The position numbers and the translations under genes are program-made. Shown piece by piece: positions 38,655-46,572 of a DNA stretch of 64,000 nucleotides (position 1 is the stretch's first letter; each line of letters opens with the position of its first letter). The DNA comes from Dongia deserti. Lineage in GTDB: Bacteria > Pseudomonadota > Alphaproteobacteria > Dongiales > Dongiaceae. The notes below the pieces were generated by a model, which was given only the letters and a program-made list of their open reading frames with translations, did not search any database and was not told where the DNA came from. The stretch lies in NCBI RefSeq assembly GCF_003574735.1, contig NZ_QORW01000011.1, positions 1 to 64,000 on the forward strand, given 5' to 3'.

Positions 38655-38678
38655 CCCCTCCCCGCATCGGGGGAGGGG
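38655..38678. repeat. GC-rich palindrome between DUF971 and Trm112-like genes
   Basis: CCCCTCCCC and GGGGAGGGG form a 9-bp perfect stem with a 6-nt loop between 38655 and 38678. Lying 1 bp from the Trm112-like stop and 10 bp upstream of the DUF971 start, it could be an attenuator or an intergenic repeat of a kind common in alphaproteobacteria. It resembles but is not identical to the 29151/30188 repeats. Confidence 0.55.
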
Positions 38679-38679
38679 G

Positions 38680-38916
38680 CTAATTCGCCGCTGCCAGCTC
38701 GTCGTCCGTGAGCTGGCGGGCTTCGTCGACCAGCATGATCGGGATGCCGTCGCGGATCGGATAAGCCAAGCCCGCACCGCGGCTGATCAGCTCCTGCTTC
38801 TCGCGATCATAGATCAGCGTGCCCTTGGTCAACGGGCAGACCAGGATCTCCAGTAGTTTCGGGTCCACGGCAAAAGCCGGATTGCGGTCGGTCGGCGTGA
38901 CGTCGGTCATGTCCAT
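38680..38916 (-). CDS. Trm112-like / UPF0434 small protein
   Basis: This 78-aa protein has the YcaR/Trm112 core: [41 protein letters not shown]. The usual zinc cysteine pairs are reduced to a single Cys (CPLTKG), as in most bacterial UPF0434 members. It starts 3 bp after the Lon-N gene stop. It may serve as an accessory or activator for a methyltransferase; that is known only for Trm112 proper. Confidence 0.88.
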   Translation of the reverse strand: MDMTDVTPTDRNPAFAVDPKLLEILVCPLTKGTLIYDREKQELISRGAGLAYPIRDGIPIMLVDEARQLTDDELAAAN

Positions 38917-38919
38917 CCC

Positions 38920-39618
38920 TCAATGTAGAATGCGATCCGATGACTGCTTGTTGGTGCCGGCCAGCTCGAACAAGGCGGTCATCATCGCGCCAAGCTGCGC
39001 TAGGTCAGCGCACTCCAGCAGGCTCTGCTTCTCGTCCGGCGAGAACGGAGAGAGCATGGCCAGCGACACCAGCAGGTGATCGTCCGGCGCGCCCTTGATG
39101 GTGTCCCAATCCACCTTCAGCTGCTTGGCCTCGACATAGGACTTGAAGGCGGCAAGGAATTCCCGTTTCGCTGCCATCTCGAAATCGCGCTCCGCCATGT
39201 CTTCGGCGAAGGGCACATAGTCGGGCTCCACCAGTCGGAAGCCGCCTGCATGCAGCGGCAGCTCCCGCTTGATCGCGAAGCGGATAAGCCCGCTCAGGGT
39301 GATGACGTAGCGGCCGTCTTCCGTCTCCTGGAACGAGACGAGGCGGCCCGCGCAACCGATGCGATGGACGGCGGGGCGCGCATCGGGATCGAGATTGCGG
39401 TCGGCCCCCGGCTCCACCGGCTGCACCATACCGATGAGGCGCGTCGGCGACATCAGCGCGTGACGTGTCATGGCGAGGTAGCGCTGCTCGAAGATGTTGA
39501 GCGGCAGGCGGCCACCGGGAATGACCACCGCGCCGGTCAGCGGAAAGATCGGCAGCACCTCCGGCAGCTCGCGATAGCCGGGATCGAAGGGACCGAGCGA
39601 AGTCGGGCCGGGGCGCAT
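38920..39618 (-). CDS. Lon N-terminal (substrate-binding) domain protein
   Basis: This 232-aa protein consists of the Lon protease N-terminal domain without ATPase or protease parts: LPEVLPIFPLTGAVVIPGG, LPLNIFEQRYLAM, GCAGRLVSFQETEDGRYVI, PDEKQSLLECADLAQ. Stand-alone LonN proteins are conserved next to CnoX/thioredoxin genes in alphaproteobacteria. It starts 7 bp after the CnoX stop. It likely binds unfolded proteins or peptides. Confidence 0.9.
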   Translation of the reverse strand: MRPGPTSLGPFDPGYRELPEVLPIFPLTGAVVIPGGRLPLNIFEQRYLAMTRHALMSPTRLIGMVQPVEPGADRNLDPDARPAVHRIGCAGRLVSFQETEDGRYVITLSGLIRFAIKRELPLHAGGFRLVEPDYVPFAEDMAERDFEMAAKREFLAAFKSYVEAKQLKVDWDTIKGAPDDHLLVSLAMLSPFSPDEKQSLLECADLAQLGAMMTALFELAGTNKQSSDRILH

Positions 39619-39625
39619 CGTTCCC

Positions 39626-40549
39626 CTAGCTGAACAGCAGCGATGAAAGCCGCCGCCGCCCGCTCAAGGTCAGCGGATCGGTCGGGCCCATCGCCTCGAA
39701 CAACTTCACCAGTTCCTTGCGCGCGGCCTCTTCGTTCCACGCGCGGTTGAGGCGAATGATCTCGAGCAGCTGATCGATCGCGCCCTCGCGCTCGCCGCCG
39801 GCGAACAGGGCCTGCGCCAGGGCAAAGCGCGCGTCGAGGTCCTTCGGGTTGGCTTCGACGCGCGCGCGCAGTTCCTGCGACTGGCCGGCCGTCTTCTGCC
39901 CCGCTTCGGCCAGCTCCAGCTGCGCGCGAGCACCAGCGATCGCCGGATCGTTGGCGGACGCCGCCGGCACCTGCGCCAGGACCCTCTTGGCCTGGTCCAG
40001 TTCGCCCACCGCGATGCAGCAGCGCGCCATACCGCCGAGCGCCTTCACATTGTCGGGCTCATGCTCCAGGACCTGCGCGAAGATCGCGCTGGCGGCTTCA
40101 TGATCGCCTTCCTTGAGCGCGGCTTCGGCATGTTCGATGGCCTCGTCGATCGGGGACGGGCCGGGCTCGCCGCCACCGAGCTTCGCGAGGCGCTGGATGA
40201 ACTGCTTCAGCGCGCTTTCCGGCTGGGCGCCGACGAAGCCGTCGACCGGCCGCCCCTGGAAGAAGGCGTAGACGGCCGGGATCGACTGGATGCGCATCTG
40301 CGCCGCCAGCTCCTGGTTCTCGTCCACGTTGATCTTGACCAGGCGGACCGCGCCGCGCGCGTCCTTCACCGCCTTTTCAATGATTGGACCGAGCTGCTTG
40401 CACGGGCCGCACCAGGGCGCCCAGAAATCGACGATCACCGGCACCTGCAGCGAGGCTTCGAGCACGTCGGCGCGGAACGAGGCTGTATTGGTATCTTTCA
40501 CGAGGTCGCCCGCGGGAGCGCCCAGTTTTTCGCCAATCAACTGATCCAT
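39626..40549 (-). CDS. CnoX-like thioredoxin-TPR co-chaperone
   Basis: This 307-aa protein has an N-terminal thioredoxin domain with active site WCGPC (Cys47 and Cys50), then TPR-like helices (EHAEAALKEGDHEAASAIFAQ, ALGGMARCCIAVGELDQA, ARFALAQALFAGGEREGA). This is the CnoX/YbbN architecture: a holdase that protects proteins from oxidation and hands them to GroEL or DnaK. ATG 40549 is chosen since GGAG lies 9 nt upstream. It is first in the minus-strand core cluster; a palindromic element lies upstream. Confidence 0.92.
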   Translation of the reverse strand: MDQLIGEKLGAPAGDLVKDTNTASFRADVLEASLQVPVIVDFWAPWCGPCKQLGPIIEKAVKDARGAVRLVKINVDENQELAAQMRIQSIPAVYAFFQGRPVDGFVGAQPESALKQFIQRLAKLGGGEPGPSPIDEAIEHAEAALKEGDHEAASAIFAQVLEHEPDNVKALGGMARCCIAVGELDQAKRVLAQVPAASANDPAIAGARAQLELAEAGQKTAGQSQELRARVEANPKDLDARFALAQALFAGGEREGAIDQLLEIIRLNRAWNEEAARKELVKLFEAMGPTDPLTLSGRRRLSSLLFS

Positions 40550-40632
40550 TTCATCAAACTCCAAATATTCCCGGAACTTGGCTGTTAATCTGGCCCTTTG
40601 TGGCGCCGCAATCAAGGCGGCGCCAGGGATCG

Positions 40633-40690
40633 GTAATCAGGAATCAGGTATCAGAAATTCCTCTGATTACTGATACCTGATCCCTGATAC
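40633..40690. repeat. Palindromic element of tandem ATCAGG words
   Basis: The left arm, 40633-40654, is a run of (G)TAATCAG, GAATCAG and GTATCAG. The right arm, 40670-40690, is its reverse complement apart from one bulge and one mismatch. A 15-bp loop separates them. It lies between the CnoX promoter side and the stop of the ProX gene, where it could terminate the latter. The unit length (about 7 bp) and layout match the element at 35532-35663, although the words differ. Confidence 0.7.
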
Positions 40691-40696
40691 TTGGCC

Positions 40697-41230
40697 TCAA
40701 GCCAGGTCCATCAGCGTCGGGCTGTGCCCTTCAGCCTCGAGAAACCGGACCAGATCCCGCGGGGAAAGGGCCGTGGTCATGGTGTTGACCAGGGGATGGG
40801 CATTCACCGGGTCGAAGCCCATCAAATCGCGATCTAGCACCACTTTCACCTTGCGGTCCGTGTCATTGATGATGGCGAAGGGCGTCACGGCCCCCGGCAG
40901 CACGCCCAGATAGCGCATGAGCCGGTCGGCCGAGCCGAAGGAGAGCTTGCCTGCGCCCAACCGTTCGCCCAGGGCCTTCAGGTCGATGCGCTTGTCCTCT
41001 TCGGCCACCACCAGCCACATCTCCTCCTTCTTGTTGCGCAGGAACAAGTTCTTGATGTGGCCGCCGTGAAGTGCGCCGCGCAAGGCCTTGGCCTCTTCCA
41101 CGGTGAAGACCGCGGCGTGCTCATGGTTCCGATAGGCGATGCCGAGCGCCTCCAGCCGCCCCAGCAATTGCTGGGGCAAGGTGGGGATTGCGGGTGTTTC
41201 GGCGGTCGGTCGGGCAGTGTCGTTGGGCAT
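40697..41230 (-). CDS. YbaK/ProX-type aminoacyl-tRNA deacylase
   Basis: This 177-aa trans-editing protein hydrolyses mischarged Pro-tRNA (Ala/Cys). The YbaK-domain features are YRNHEHAAVFTVEEAKALRG near the N-terminus, GHIKNLFLRNKKEEMWLVV with the catalytic Lys region, GAGKLSFGSADRLMRYLGVLPGAVTPFAI and the terminal AEGHSPTLMDL. ATG 41230 (MPNDTARPTAETPAIP) is chosen; the upstream frame shows no conserved sequence. It lies just left of the tRNA-Gly and its integrated element. Confidence 0.88.
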   Translation of the reverse strand: MPNDTARPTAETPAIPTLPQQLLGRLEALGIAYRNHEHAAVFTVEEAKALRGALHGGHIKNLFLRNKKEEMWLVVAEEDKRIDLKALGERLGAGKLSFGSADRLMRYLGVLPGAVTPFAIINDTDRKVKVVLDRDLMGFDPVNAHPLVNTMTTALSPRDLVRFLEAEGHSPTLMDLA

Positions 41231-41422
41231 GAATGGGCGGCTTCCGTTGATGCAAATCGAGGCGCTGAGATAGCCAATGGCGCGGCGGAATGCCAGCCCC
41301 GCGCCCACCGCGCGCCGGCGCAACCGCCGCGATTCTGAGCGCAAGCCATTGAAATCTATCGAAATCAGAGGCTTGCAAATGCGTCGCTGATCGCTATGAT
41401 GCGCGCCGCCCACCGACGGAGC

Positions 41423-41497
41423 GCGGGCGTAGCTCAGGGGTAGAGCACAACCTTGCCAAGGTTGGGGTCGAGGGTTCGAATCCCTTCGCCCGCTCCA
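41423..41497 (+). tRNA. tRNA-Gly (anticodon GCC)
   Basis: A complete cloverleaf runs from GCGGGCG to CGCCCGC plus discriminator T and encoded CCA. D-arm AGCTCAGGGGTAGAGCA, anticodon stem ACCTT with loop containing GCC, and T-arm GGGTTCGAATCCC are all clear. The 3' part from the anticodon onward is duplicated at 55492-55539 and again, degenerate, at 58204-58248, because it is the integration site of mobile DNA. The gene itself remains intact. Confidence 0.97.
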
Positions 41498-41498
41498 A
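41451..41498 (+). repeat. attL: 48-bp direct repeat (tRNA-Gly 3' end)
   Basis: The 48 bases from CCTTGCCAAGG to CGCTCCAA are identical to 55492-55539. They cover the anticodon loop to the CCA end of tRNA-Gly, the usual core for tyrosine integrases. This copy keeps the tRNA functional. Confidence 0.93.
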
Positions 41499-41565
41499 AA
41501 TTCTCGAATCTTTACCGAGTGTTAGCGAAGGTCTGCAAAGCCTTCCCCATCCTAGGCGCCGACAT

Positions 41566-41587
41566 TGTGGTGACTTTTGTGGGGAGT
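41566..41587 (+). promoter_or_regulatory. Arm-type integrase site pair, left end
   Basis: Two near-copies of TGTGGGGACT separated by TT (first copy TGTGGTGACT, second TGTGGGGAGT) lie 68 bp inside attL, right before the integrase ATG. The same 22-bp arrangement, 20 of 22 identical and in the same orientation, lies at 55389-55410 inside attR. They are probably arm-binding sites for the integrase N-terminal domain. Confidence 0.7.
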
Positions 41588-41595
41588 GCTTCTCT

Positions 41596-42642
41596 ATGAG
41601 TGTTTTCAAGCGTGGCGACATCTACTGGACCGAGTTTGTCTACAAGGGCCAGCGCATCCGCGAATCCACCGGGACCGACAAAAAGAAGCTGGCGGAGGAG
41701 TTTGAGGACAAGCTGCGCCGGGAGTTGCATGAACAGGTGATGCTCGGTCGCACGAAGGCAATGACCTTCGGAGAAGCGACGGACCATTACACGACGACCA
41801 ACATTAACATCCGCCGTCGCAACCCCGATGGCACGATGCGCTCCGGCACGAAGGACGACCTTGGCCGCATCAAGCGCATGGAGGAATACTTCGGCACCGA
41901 TGCGCTGCTGTCCCAGGTGATCGCTCCCGCCAAGATCGCGGAATACCGGAAGCATCTTCTCGCCACCGGGATCAAGCCCAACAGTGCCAATCGCATCCTC
42001 AACATCTTCCGCGCCGTTCTCAACGCTGCCTTCAAGGCTGGCGGTTTGGCGCGTGAGCCGATCATTGAGAACTTCACTGCCAATGATGCCCGCGAGCGGT
42101 TCCTGTCTGAGGACGAAGAAAAGCGGCTGCTGAAAGCCTGCCCGGCATACCTCCGCAACTTGGTGCAATTCTATCTCGATACCGGAGCGCGCCATGACGA
42201 AGGGGTCAAGCTCACTTGGGATCGCGTGAGCCTCGTAAAGGATGGCCGCTCATCGGTCACCTTCACCAACACCAAGAACGGCAAAGCGCGCACCGTGCCG
42301 TTGCCCTCCCGCACCGCCGCGATGCTAACCCGCCTGCGGCCGAAGGGTCTTAAGAAGCAATCCCGAGTGTTCCTGTGGAAGGCGCCAGGGGCAAAGAAGG
42401 CTGTCCCGTTCGCCGACCCTAAGAAGGCATGGGAGACAGCCAGGACAGCCGCCAAGCTGGATGGGTTGCGCATCCATGACTTACGCCACACCTACGCTTC
42501 GAAGCTCATTAAGAAGCGGGTGCCTCTCTATGATGTGTCGAAACTGATGGGGCACGGTTCCGTCCGAATGACGGAGCGTTACGCGCATCTGGTGCAGGAA
42601 CAGCTTGAGAGCGCCGTTGCGGTTCTCGATCAGGCGGCTTGA
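41596..42642 (+). CDS. int: Tyrosine-type site-specific integrase
   Basis: This 348-aa phage-type integrase has an N-terminal arm-binding domain (VFKRGDIYWTEFVYKGQRIRES), a SAM-like core-binding domain (about 55-160) and a catalytic domain. The catalytic residues visible are Arg in LDTGARHDEGVKLTW, His-x-x-Arg in RIHDLRHTYASKL, the His in LMGHGSVRMTERYAH, and the nucleophile Tyr in the same segment. It is located 98 bp from attL and transcribed away from the tRNA. Its 3' end overlaps the converging excisionase-like gene by 13 bp. Confidence 0.95.
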   Translation: MSVFKRGDIYWTEFVYKGQRIRESTGTDKKKLAEEFEDKLRRELHEQVMLGRTKAMTFGEATDHYTTTNINIRRRNPDGTMRSGTKDDLGRIKRMEEYFGTDALLSQVIAPAKIAEYRKHLLATGIKPNSANRILNIFRAVLNAAFKAGGLAREPIIENFTANDARERFLSEDEEKRLLKACPAYLRNLVQFYLDTGARHDEGVKLTWDRVSLVKDGRSSVTFTNTKNGKARTVPLPSRTAAMLTRLRPKGLKKQSRVFLWKAPGAKKAVPFADPKKAWETARTAAKLDGLRIHDLRHTYASKLIKKRVPLYDVSKLMGHGSVRMTERYAHLVQEQLESAVAVLDQAA

Positions 42643-42938
42643 AGCATCGCCATGCGGCGACGATAGCGGGCCTCCGGGTCTTCCCCGGTGTTCTTGTTCT
42701 TGATCTTGGCGGCGATGCCCGTAACTGCCGCCTTGATCACCTCCCGCGATGGTTCCACGGTCGGTGTAGCGATTGGCTGAATGCGGTTTGCTTCCAGGTA
42801 GGTGAACAGGTCGGACCGCAGGTAGACGGTTCGCCGTGCAATCTTCACCTTGGGCAACCCGAGCCGGTCAATCGTTCGGATCGAGACACCCAGGAAGGAA
42901 CTCGCCTCAGCCCGTGAGAGCGTTGGTTGTTCCGACAT
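42630..42938 (-). CDS. AlpA/excisionase-like DNA-binding protein
   Basis: This 102-aa protein has an N-terminal helix-turn-helix of the AlpA/MerR-like type (LSRAEASSFLGVSIRTIDRLG, then KVKIARRTVYLRSDLFTYLEANR) and a charged C-terminal tail. Size and position opposite the integrase suggest a recombination directionality factor or regulator. ATG 42938 (MSEQPTLS) is favoured over a longer frame. It is the distal gene of the minus-strand operon. Confidence 0.75.
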   Translation of the reverse strand: MSEQPTLSRAEASSFLGVSIRTIDRLGLPKVKIARRTVYLRSDLFTYLEANRIQPIATPTVEPSREVIKAAVTGIAAKIKNKNTGEDPEARYRRRMAMLQAA

Positions 42939-43007
42939 TGTCCTTTCTGAAACAAAAACCCCCCGCCTCCAGATGATCAGTCCGGAAGCGAGGGGTGTCA
43001 CGCCTCG

Positions 43008-43211
43008 TTACAAAGAGGGCGCGTTATTGTCGAGCCGCAGCCAATGTTCGCGGAGATTCACAAGTGCCACGACCTGTTCCGCGTCATAGAGGATGCGCCG
43101 CCCATCGTGCCATCGGCGCAACTTCAAGGCGTTGAGTTGTCCGAGTGATACGTGCAGCAACATTGCCGCATGAACACGCTTCACCCCTGGACGGTCTGAG
43201 GTGTCAGTCAT
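43008..43211 (-). CDS. Small helix-turn-helix-like protein
   Basis: This 67-aa protein contains KRVHAAMLLHVSLGQLNALKLRRWHDGRRILYDAEQVVALVN, which reads as a degenerate MerR/AlpA-type DNA-binding domain with a wing. ATG 43211 overlaps the stop of the preceding gene by 4 bp. No firm family. Confidence 0.6.
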   Translation of the reverse strand: MTDTSDRPGVKRVHAAMLLHVSLGQLNALKLRRWHDGRRILYDAEQVVALVNLREHWLRLDNNAPSL

Positions 43212-44179
43212 CGCCGCACGCGCTCCGGCTTGCCGCCCGTCGCCAGCCACTGCTGCCACGTCATGCTCCGGCCATCGGCAGTCGTCAGGATGATTCGACC
43301 ATCGCTGCCACGAGACGCGGTGCCGCCGATCACTTCCGCCTCCAGGATCATCCCAGGGTCGATAGTGTCGAGGTTATGGAGGTAATGCTTGGCGAGCTTC
43401 TGATAGCCATGGGTGTTGCGGAGAGTAACCTGCCGGTCAACCGCTTCGCGCATCTCCAGTGGCTTCGCCTGCCATGCCCACTCCCACACGTCTGCCGGAT
43501 CAACGCCAAGCTGAGAGGCGGCATTGTTCGCTTGTGCCTCAAGCTCCGGCCGTAACGTATCGACCATCGCCTGCACCTTGGCCGGTTCAACGCCCATCTG
43601 CGAGGCCGCGTCCGCCATCCGCTGTTCGCTGATCTCGCCATCCGTCGTCAGTTCCCGCACCGCTGCCACACGCGTCAAGGCGCTCGTGTAAGCATTCAGA
43701 TCGGAGAATACTTCCTCCGCCTCGCGGCTCACGGCTTCCGTCTGCAAGTCAGGATGCAACGGCTTTTGCTGCGGCTGCTGTTCCGGTTCTTGGGCGACAC
43801 CCTGTGGCGCTACTGCTGCCTGTGTGGTGCCGCCCTGATTAGGGCGCGTTAGCCAGCCCATCGCGCGCGCTTGATCAACCGTCAACTCCGCGCCGTTCAT
43901 ACGGATGATGCTATCGCCTGTCACCTGGTGCGATGCCAAGCGGCTCTTAGTCTGCGGGTGCATGGCCCATTCCCAAGGGTCACTGTCGCTTTTCACGGCA
44001 TCGGCGTTGTTGATGCGCTGCGCTCCTTCAATCCGATACTCGAAAGTGCCATCGGGTTGTCCGATCGCTCGGGCGACGCGGTTGTCGTCATAGCTACGCG
44101 CCTGCGGTTGAGCGGGCTGGCCGGGTTGAGCGGAATTGCTCATGGCTCCGGCAAGATCGATACTTGATACGTGTGTCAT
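43208..44179 (-). CDS. Hypothetical element protein with internal duplication
   Basis: This 323-aa soluble protein is rich in Gln, Ala and Pro. Unrecognised as a whole. The middle contains two related segments, AASQMGVEPAKVQAM and AASQLGVDPADVWEW, roughly 30 residues apart, and a Pro/Gln-rich linker (EPEQQPQQKPLHPD) separates an N-terminal from a C-terminal half. It ends WQQWLATGGKPERVRR. It is translationally coupled at both ends (ATGA overlaps), as expected for an accessory or packaging/regulatory protein of the element. Confidence 0.65.
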   Translation of the reverse strand: MTHVSSIDLAGAMSNSAQPGQPAQPQARSYDDNRVARAIGQPDGTFEYRIEGAQRINNADAVKSDSDPWEWAMHPQTKSRLASHQVTGDSIIRMNGAELTVDQARAMGWLTRPNQGGTTQAAVAPQGVAQEPEQQPQQKPLHPDLQTEAVSREAEEVFSDLNAYTSALTRVAAVRELTTDGEISEQRMADAASQMGVEPAKVQAMVDTLRPELEAQANNAASQLGVDPADVWEWAWQAKPLEMREAVDRQVTLRNTHGYQKLAKHYLHNLDTIDPGMILEAEVIGGTASRGSDGRIILTTADGRSMTWQQWLATGGKPERVRR

Positions 44180-44883
44180 TCTGTTTCCTTGGATGTTGGC
44201 AGCGGTGTTCTGACCGCCGCATTTTGTTCAGGACTGTAGGGGTTCCTGGCTTGGTGCAAGACCATCGCCACACGGAGAGACACCAGCCCAATTGTGTTCT
44301 CCAGTTTCGTTGCAAGTAGGTCGCGAGTTGCGACTGTTATGCGGTCGTAGCGTCGGCCCCCCTCCCCACTTCGCCAGCGTGCGGCGACAGGAGCGGGAGC
44401 CTTTCGCAGAAACCGCAGGACAAGCTGATGGCGGAAATGACGGTCGGAACGGAAGGCGTTGGGCTGATCTTCCCGATAGAAGAACATGGCTGCAACGATG
44501 GACAGCAATTCCTCCGCCGGCACCGCAGCGTGTTCCAACCGGTCAAGCCAGCCGTATATGCGCTCATGTGGTGTCGCGTTGTGCCGCTGCCCCACGCTGC
44601 GCGGACGGCTGCCATAGACCAGCTCGGCAGTGCGCCGGATGGCTTCGGCTATCGCCGGGTGGTGCTGGTGCTGCTTGATGTAGCGCGAAGCGTCCTTGAG
44701 GTAGGGCGCCAACTCCTTGACGCGGACTGAATGGCCGGAGTGATGGCCCGTCCGCTGTTCCGTCCCGTCATGCCGCTCGCATAGCCGCCCAATCTTCTGC
44801 ACAGGGAGATAGCATCCCGGCACCTCGCACCGCCTGCCGCGCGCCTTGTTCCGCCGGATCACCGCCTTTATGTGTTCCGACAT
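44176..44883 (-). CDS. Hypothetical protein with zinc-finger-like N-terminus
   Basis: This 235-aa basic protein has, near residues 16-36, RRCEVPGCYLPVQKIGRLCERHD, where three Cys and a His are spaced like a small zinc ribbon. The remainder is helical (KELAPYLKDASRYIKQHQHHP, ERIYGWLDRLEHA). ATG 44883 (MSEHIKAVIRRNKARGRR) is chosen. It overlaps the upstream gene by 16 bp and the downstream gene by 4 bp. Probably DNA- or RNA-binding. Confidence 0.65.
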   Translation of the reverse strand: MSEHIKAVIRRNKARGRRCEVPGCYLPVQKIGRLCERHDGTEQRTGHHSGHSVRVKELAPYLKDASRYIKQHQHHPAIAEAIRRTAELVYGSRPRSVGQRHNATPHERIYGWLDRLEHAAVPAEELLSIVAAMFFYREDQPNAFRSDRHFRHQLVLRFLRKAPAPVAARWRSGEGGRRYDRITVATRDLLATKLENTIGLVSLRVAMVLHQARNPYSPEQNAAVRTPLPTSKETE

Positions 44884-45212
44884 ACTGCTGGCCGGTCCAT
44901 CGCAGCGTCGGGCCACTCTGGTGCGGGCAGCGCGGGACTGTCTTGGTTCAATTCGTCCAGTTCGTCCGCGCTCGGCAAGCCGGCCAAGACGTCGCTCCAA
45001 TGCGGCACCTCGCCTGTCTGTAGCTTGAGGCTGTCCGTCGTGATCCCATTGTCACTCAGGAATTGCCGGGCGACGTTTAAGGTCGCGGCCTGCAACTCGT
45101 CCGCCGGAGTGTTCTCAAGCGTCTGCGCCAACGCCTTGGCCTGGGCCAGCCATATCCGATGCAGCACCTCTCGGCGCTCATCATCGGTGGACCTGACCGC
45201 GTTCTCGCTCAT
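44868..45212 (-). CDS. Small protein resembling a phage small terminase subunit
   Basis: This 114-aa acidic protein has a helical core VLHRIWLAQAKALAQTLENT followed by AATLNVARQFLSDNGITTDSL. The latter resembles a motif of podophage small terminase subunits (LNVARxFLxDNGI). If correct, the element could redirect a helper phage packaging machine, as satellites do. The similarity is from memory of family patterns and is only suggestive. It overlaps both neighbours. Confidence 0.5.
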   Translation of the reverse strand: MSENAVRSTDDERREVLHRIWLAQAKALAQTLENTPADELQAATLNVARQFLSDNGITTDSLKLQTGEVPHWSDVLAGLPSADELDELNQDSPALPAPEWPDAAMDRPAVCRNT

Positions 45213-45451
45213 CCCCGTAGGACCGTAACCAGCGAGGCTCGCTCGGCCTGCACCTGTGCCGGAGTCACGATGCCGTCAAGATGGCCTGCCAAGAGGGCCA
45301 GGGCGCGTCGGATAAGTGCGGAGCGCGGAATGGGCCGACCGACAATGTCGCCGCCTACCGCCATGCACTGGGCAAGGTCCGCCTGTGCCTTGGAATCGAG
45401 AAAGGTCACAGTGCGCGAGACGCCTGGGACCAGAGGAAAGTGTTTGCTCAT
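45209..45451 (-). CDS. Small hypothetical protein, possible ribbon-helix-helix regulator
   Basis: This 80-aa protein contains RTVTFLDSKAQADLAQCM, then RPIPRSALIRRALALLAGHL, a beta-strand plus helix layout consistent with a ribbon-helix-helix DNA-binding protein. It overlaps the 59-aa gene upstream and the next gene downstream by 4 bp each. Family not certain. Confidence 0.55.
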   Translation of the reverse strand: MSKHFPLVPGVSRTVTFLDSKAQADLAQCMAVGGDIVGRPIPRSALIRRALALLAGHLDGIVTPAQVQAERASLVTVLRG

Positions 45452-45627
45452 TCAGGTAGTTCCCTGTGGAGTTGGTTGATGAGTTGCTCCGCGCGCTGGG
45501 CTATTCGGCTTCGCGTCTCGGGGCAGGTGATTTGCCGCAGAACCTTCCCAAATAGTTCGACCTTTGCCAGTGCTTCACGCACGGCGTCGGCTTCTTGGTT
45601 GGGCGGCATGATCTTGAGACTTTGCAT
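45448..45627 (-). CDS. Small 59-aa hypothetical protein
   Basis: A short frame begins MQSLKIMPPNQEADAVREAL and ends NQLHRELPE, mostly helical. The stop overlaps the next start by 4 bp (ATGA), the same coupling as the other operon members, which supports it being real. It fills an otherwise empty stretch between the ParB-like gene and the operon. Confidence 0.6.
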   Translation of the reverse strand: MQSLKIMPPNQEADAVREALAKVELFGKVLRQITCPETRSRIAQRAEQLINQLHRELPE

Positions 45628-45729
45628 TTGCAGCTTTCTCAGTTCGGTTCGGGGATTGATGAAAAGTCGTTCGTGATCAGGTGCTTGGTTCGCTTTTTGA
45701 TGCCTGTGCGTGCAAATTGCACGGGGGCG

Positions 45730-46440
45730 CTAAAAGTCCTCATCCTCAGGTGTCCAAGGTCCGACCTCAGGTGCCTCTTTCTGCAAGTCCTGTATCCGCT
45801 GCATTACAGGCGCCCGTTCTCTTGGACACGTAATGCCGCGCATCGCCGCCAAGGCGCTGTCCAGATGCTGCATCGCGATTACTTGAAGGCTGACCTTCGA
45901 TTGCTCCTGAAGCCCACCCTCAGCATGCCCAAGGTGTTCGCCTGAATACTGCGCAGCGATCTTGGGGAAATCCTGCCGCATCCAGTTCCTTATGGTGCTG
46001 AAAGGGCGCGCAAGCTCTTGGCCCATCGCTCGATACGATTTGAGTTGCGCCTTGCCGTCATAGTGCTTCCTGGCGCGCACATAAGCCTTGAACACAAGCC
46101 GCACCTCTCGCGCCTTCAGTGGCAACCCATGTGTCAGATTGGCTTCCGCTGCGATCCACCGCGCCTCTGTGCGGCTGGCCTTGGTGACTATGGCCTCGGT
46201 GTTGAAGATCCCGGCGCGCCTCATTGCCTCCACCCGATGGAAGCCATCAACAAGCACAGGTGCGCCATCCACCAGGGCAACCTTGATGGGCGGCATCGGA
46301 ACCTCCGCCTTATAGCTCTGGCGGTATCGCTCAATGGTCGCTGGATCGAGCTTTAGCCTGATCTGGAAGGCGTCATTGATGACAAGGCTGGATAGCTTGA
46401 TTGTCTCTGTGCCGCTCTGCGGCTGATCGTTCATCGTCAT
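45730..46440 (-). CDS. ParB-like N-terminal domain protein
   Basis: This 236-aa protein has a ParB/sulfiredoxin-type domain at residues about 13-100: KLSSLVINDAFQIRLKLDPA, PMPPIKVALVDGAPVLVDGFHRVEAMRRAG with the GxHR motif. A helix-turn-helix-like region (YRAMGQELARPFSTIRNWMRQ) follows. It resembles ParB-type CTPase/DNA-binding regulators of phages and plasmids. ATG 46440 is used. A striking CTAGGAG repeat array lies directly upstream and is a candidate binding site. Confidence 0.82.
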   Translation of the reverse strand: MTMNDQPQSGTETIKLSSLVINDAFQIRLKLDPATIERYRQSYKAEVPMPPIKVALVDGAPVLVDGFHRVEAMRRAGIFNTEAIVTKASRTEARWIAAEANLTHGLPLKAREVRLVFKAYVRARKHYDGKAQLKSYRAMGQELARPFSTIRNWMRQDFPKIAAQYSGEHLGHAEGGLQEQSKVSLQVIAMQHLDSALAAMRGITCPRERAPVMQRIQDLQKEAPEVGPWTPEDEDF

Positions 46441-46572
46441 GGTGCTTCTGATGTTGTTGCTAAGGGGCGCCCCGAGTGAGGCACCAAAGGAAACGGCCCC
46501 GAGGTTTCCCTGCGGAGCCGCTTTGCGTTGGTCGGGTAGTTCTAGAAGGGGGACTTTGGTGTGGCACACGAT

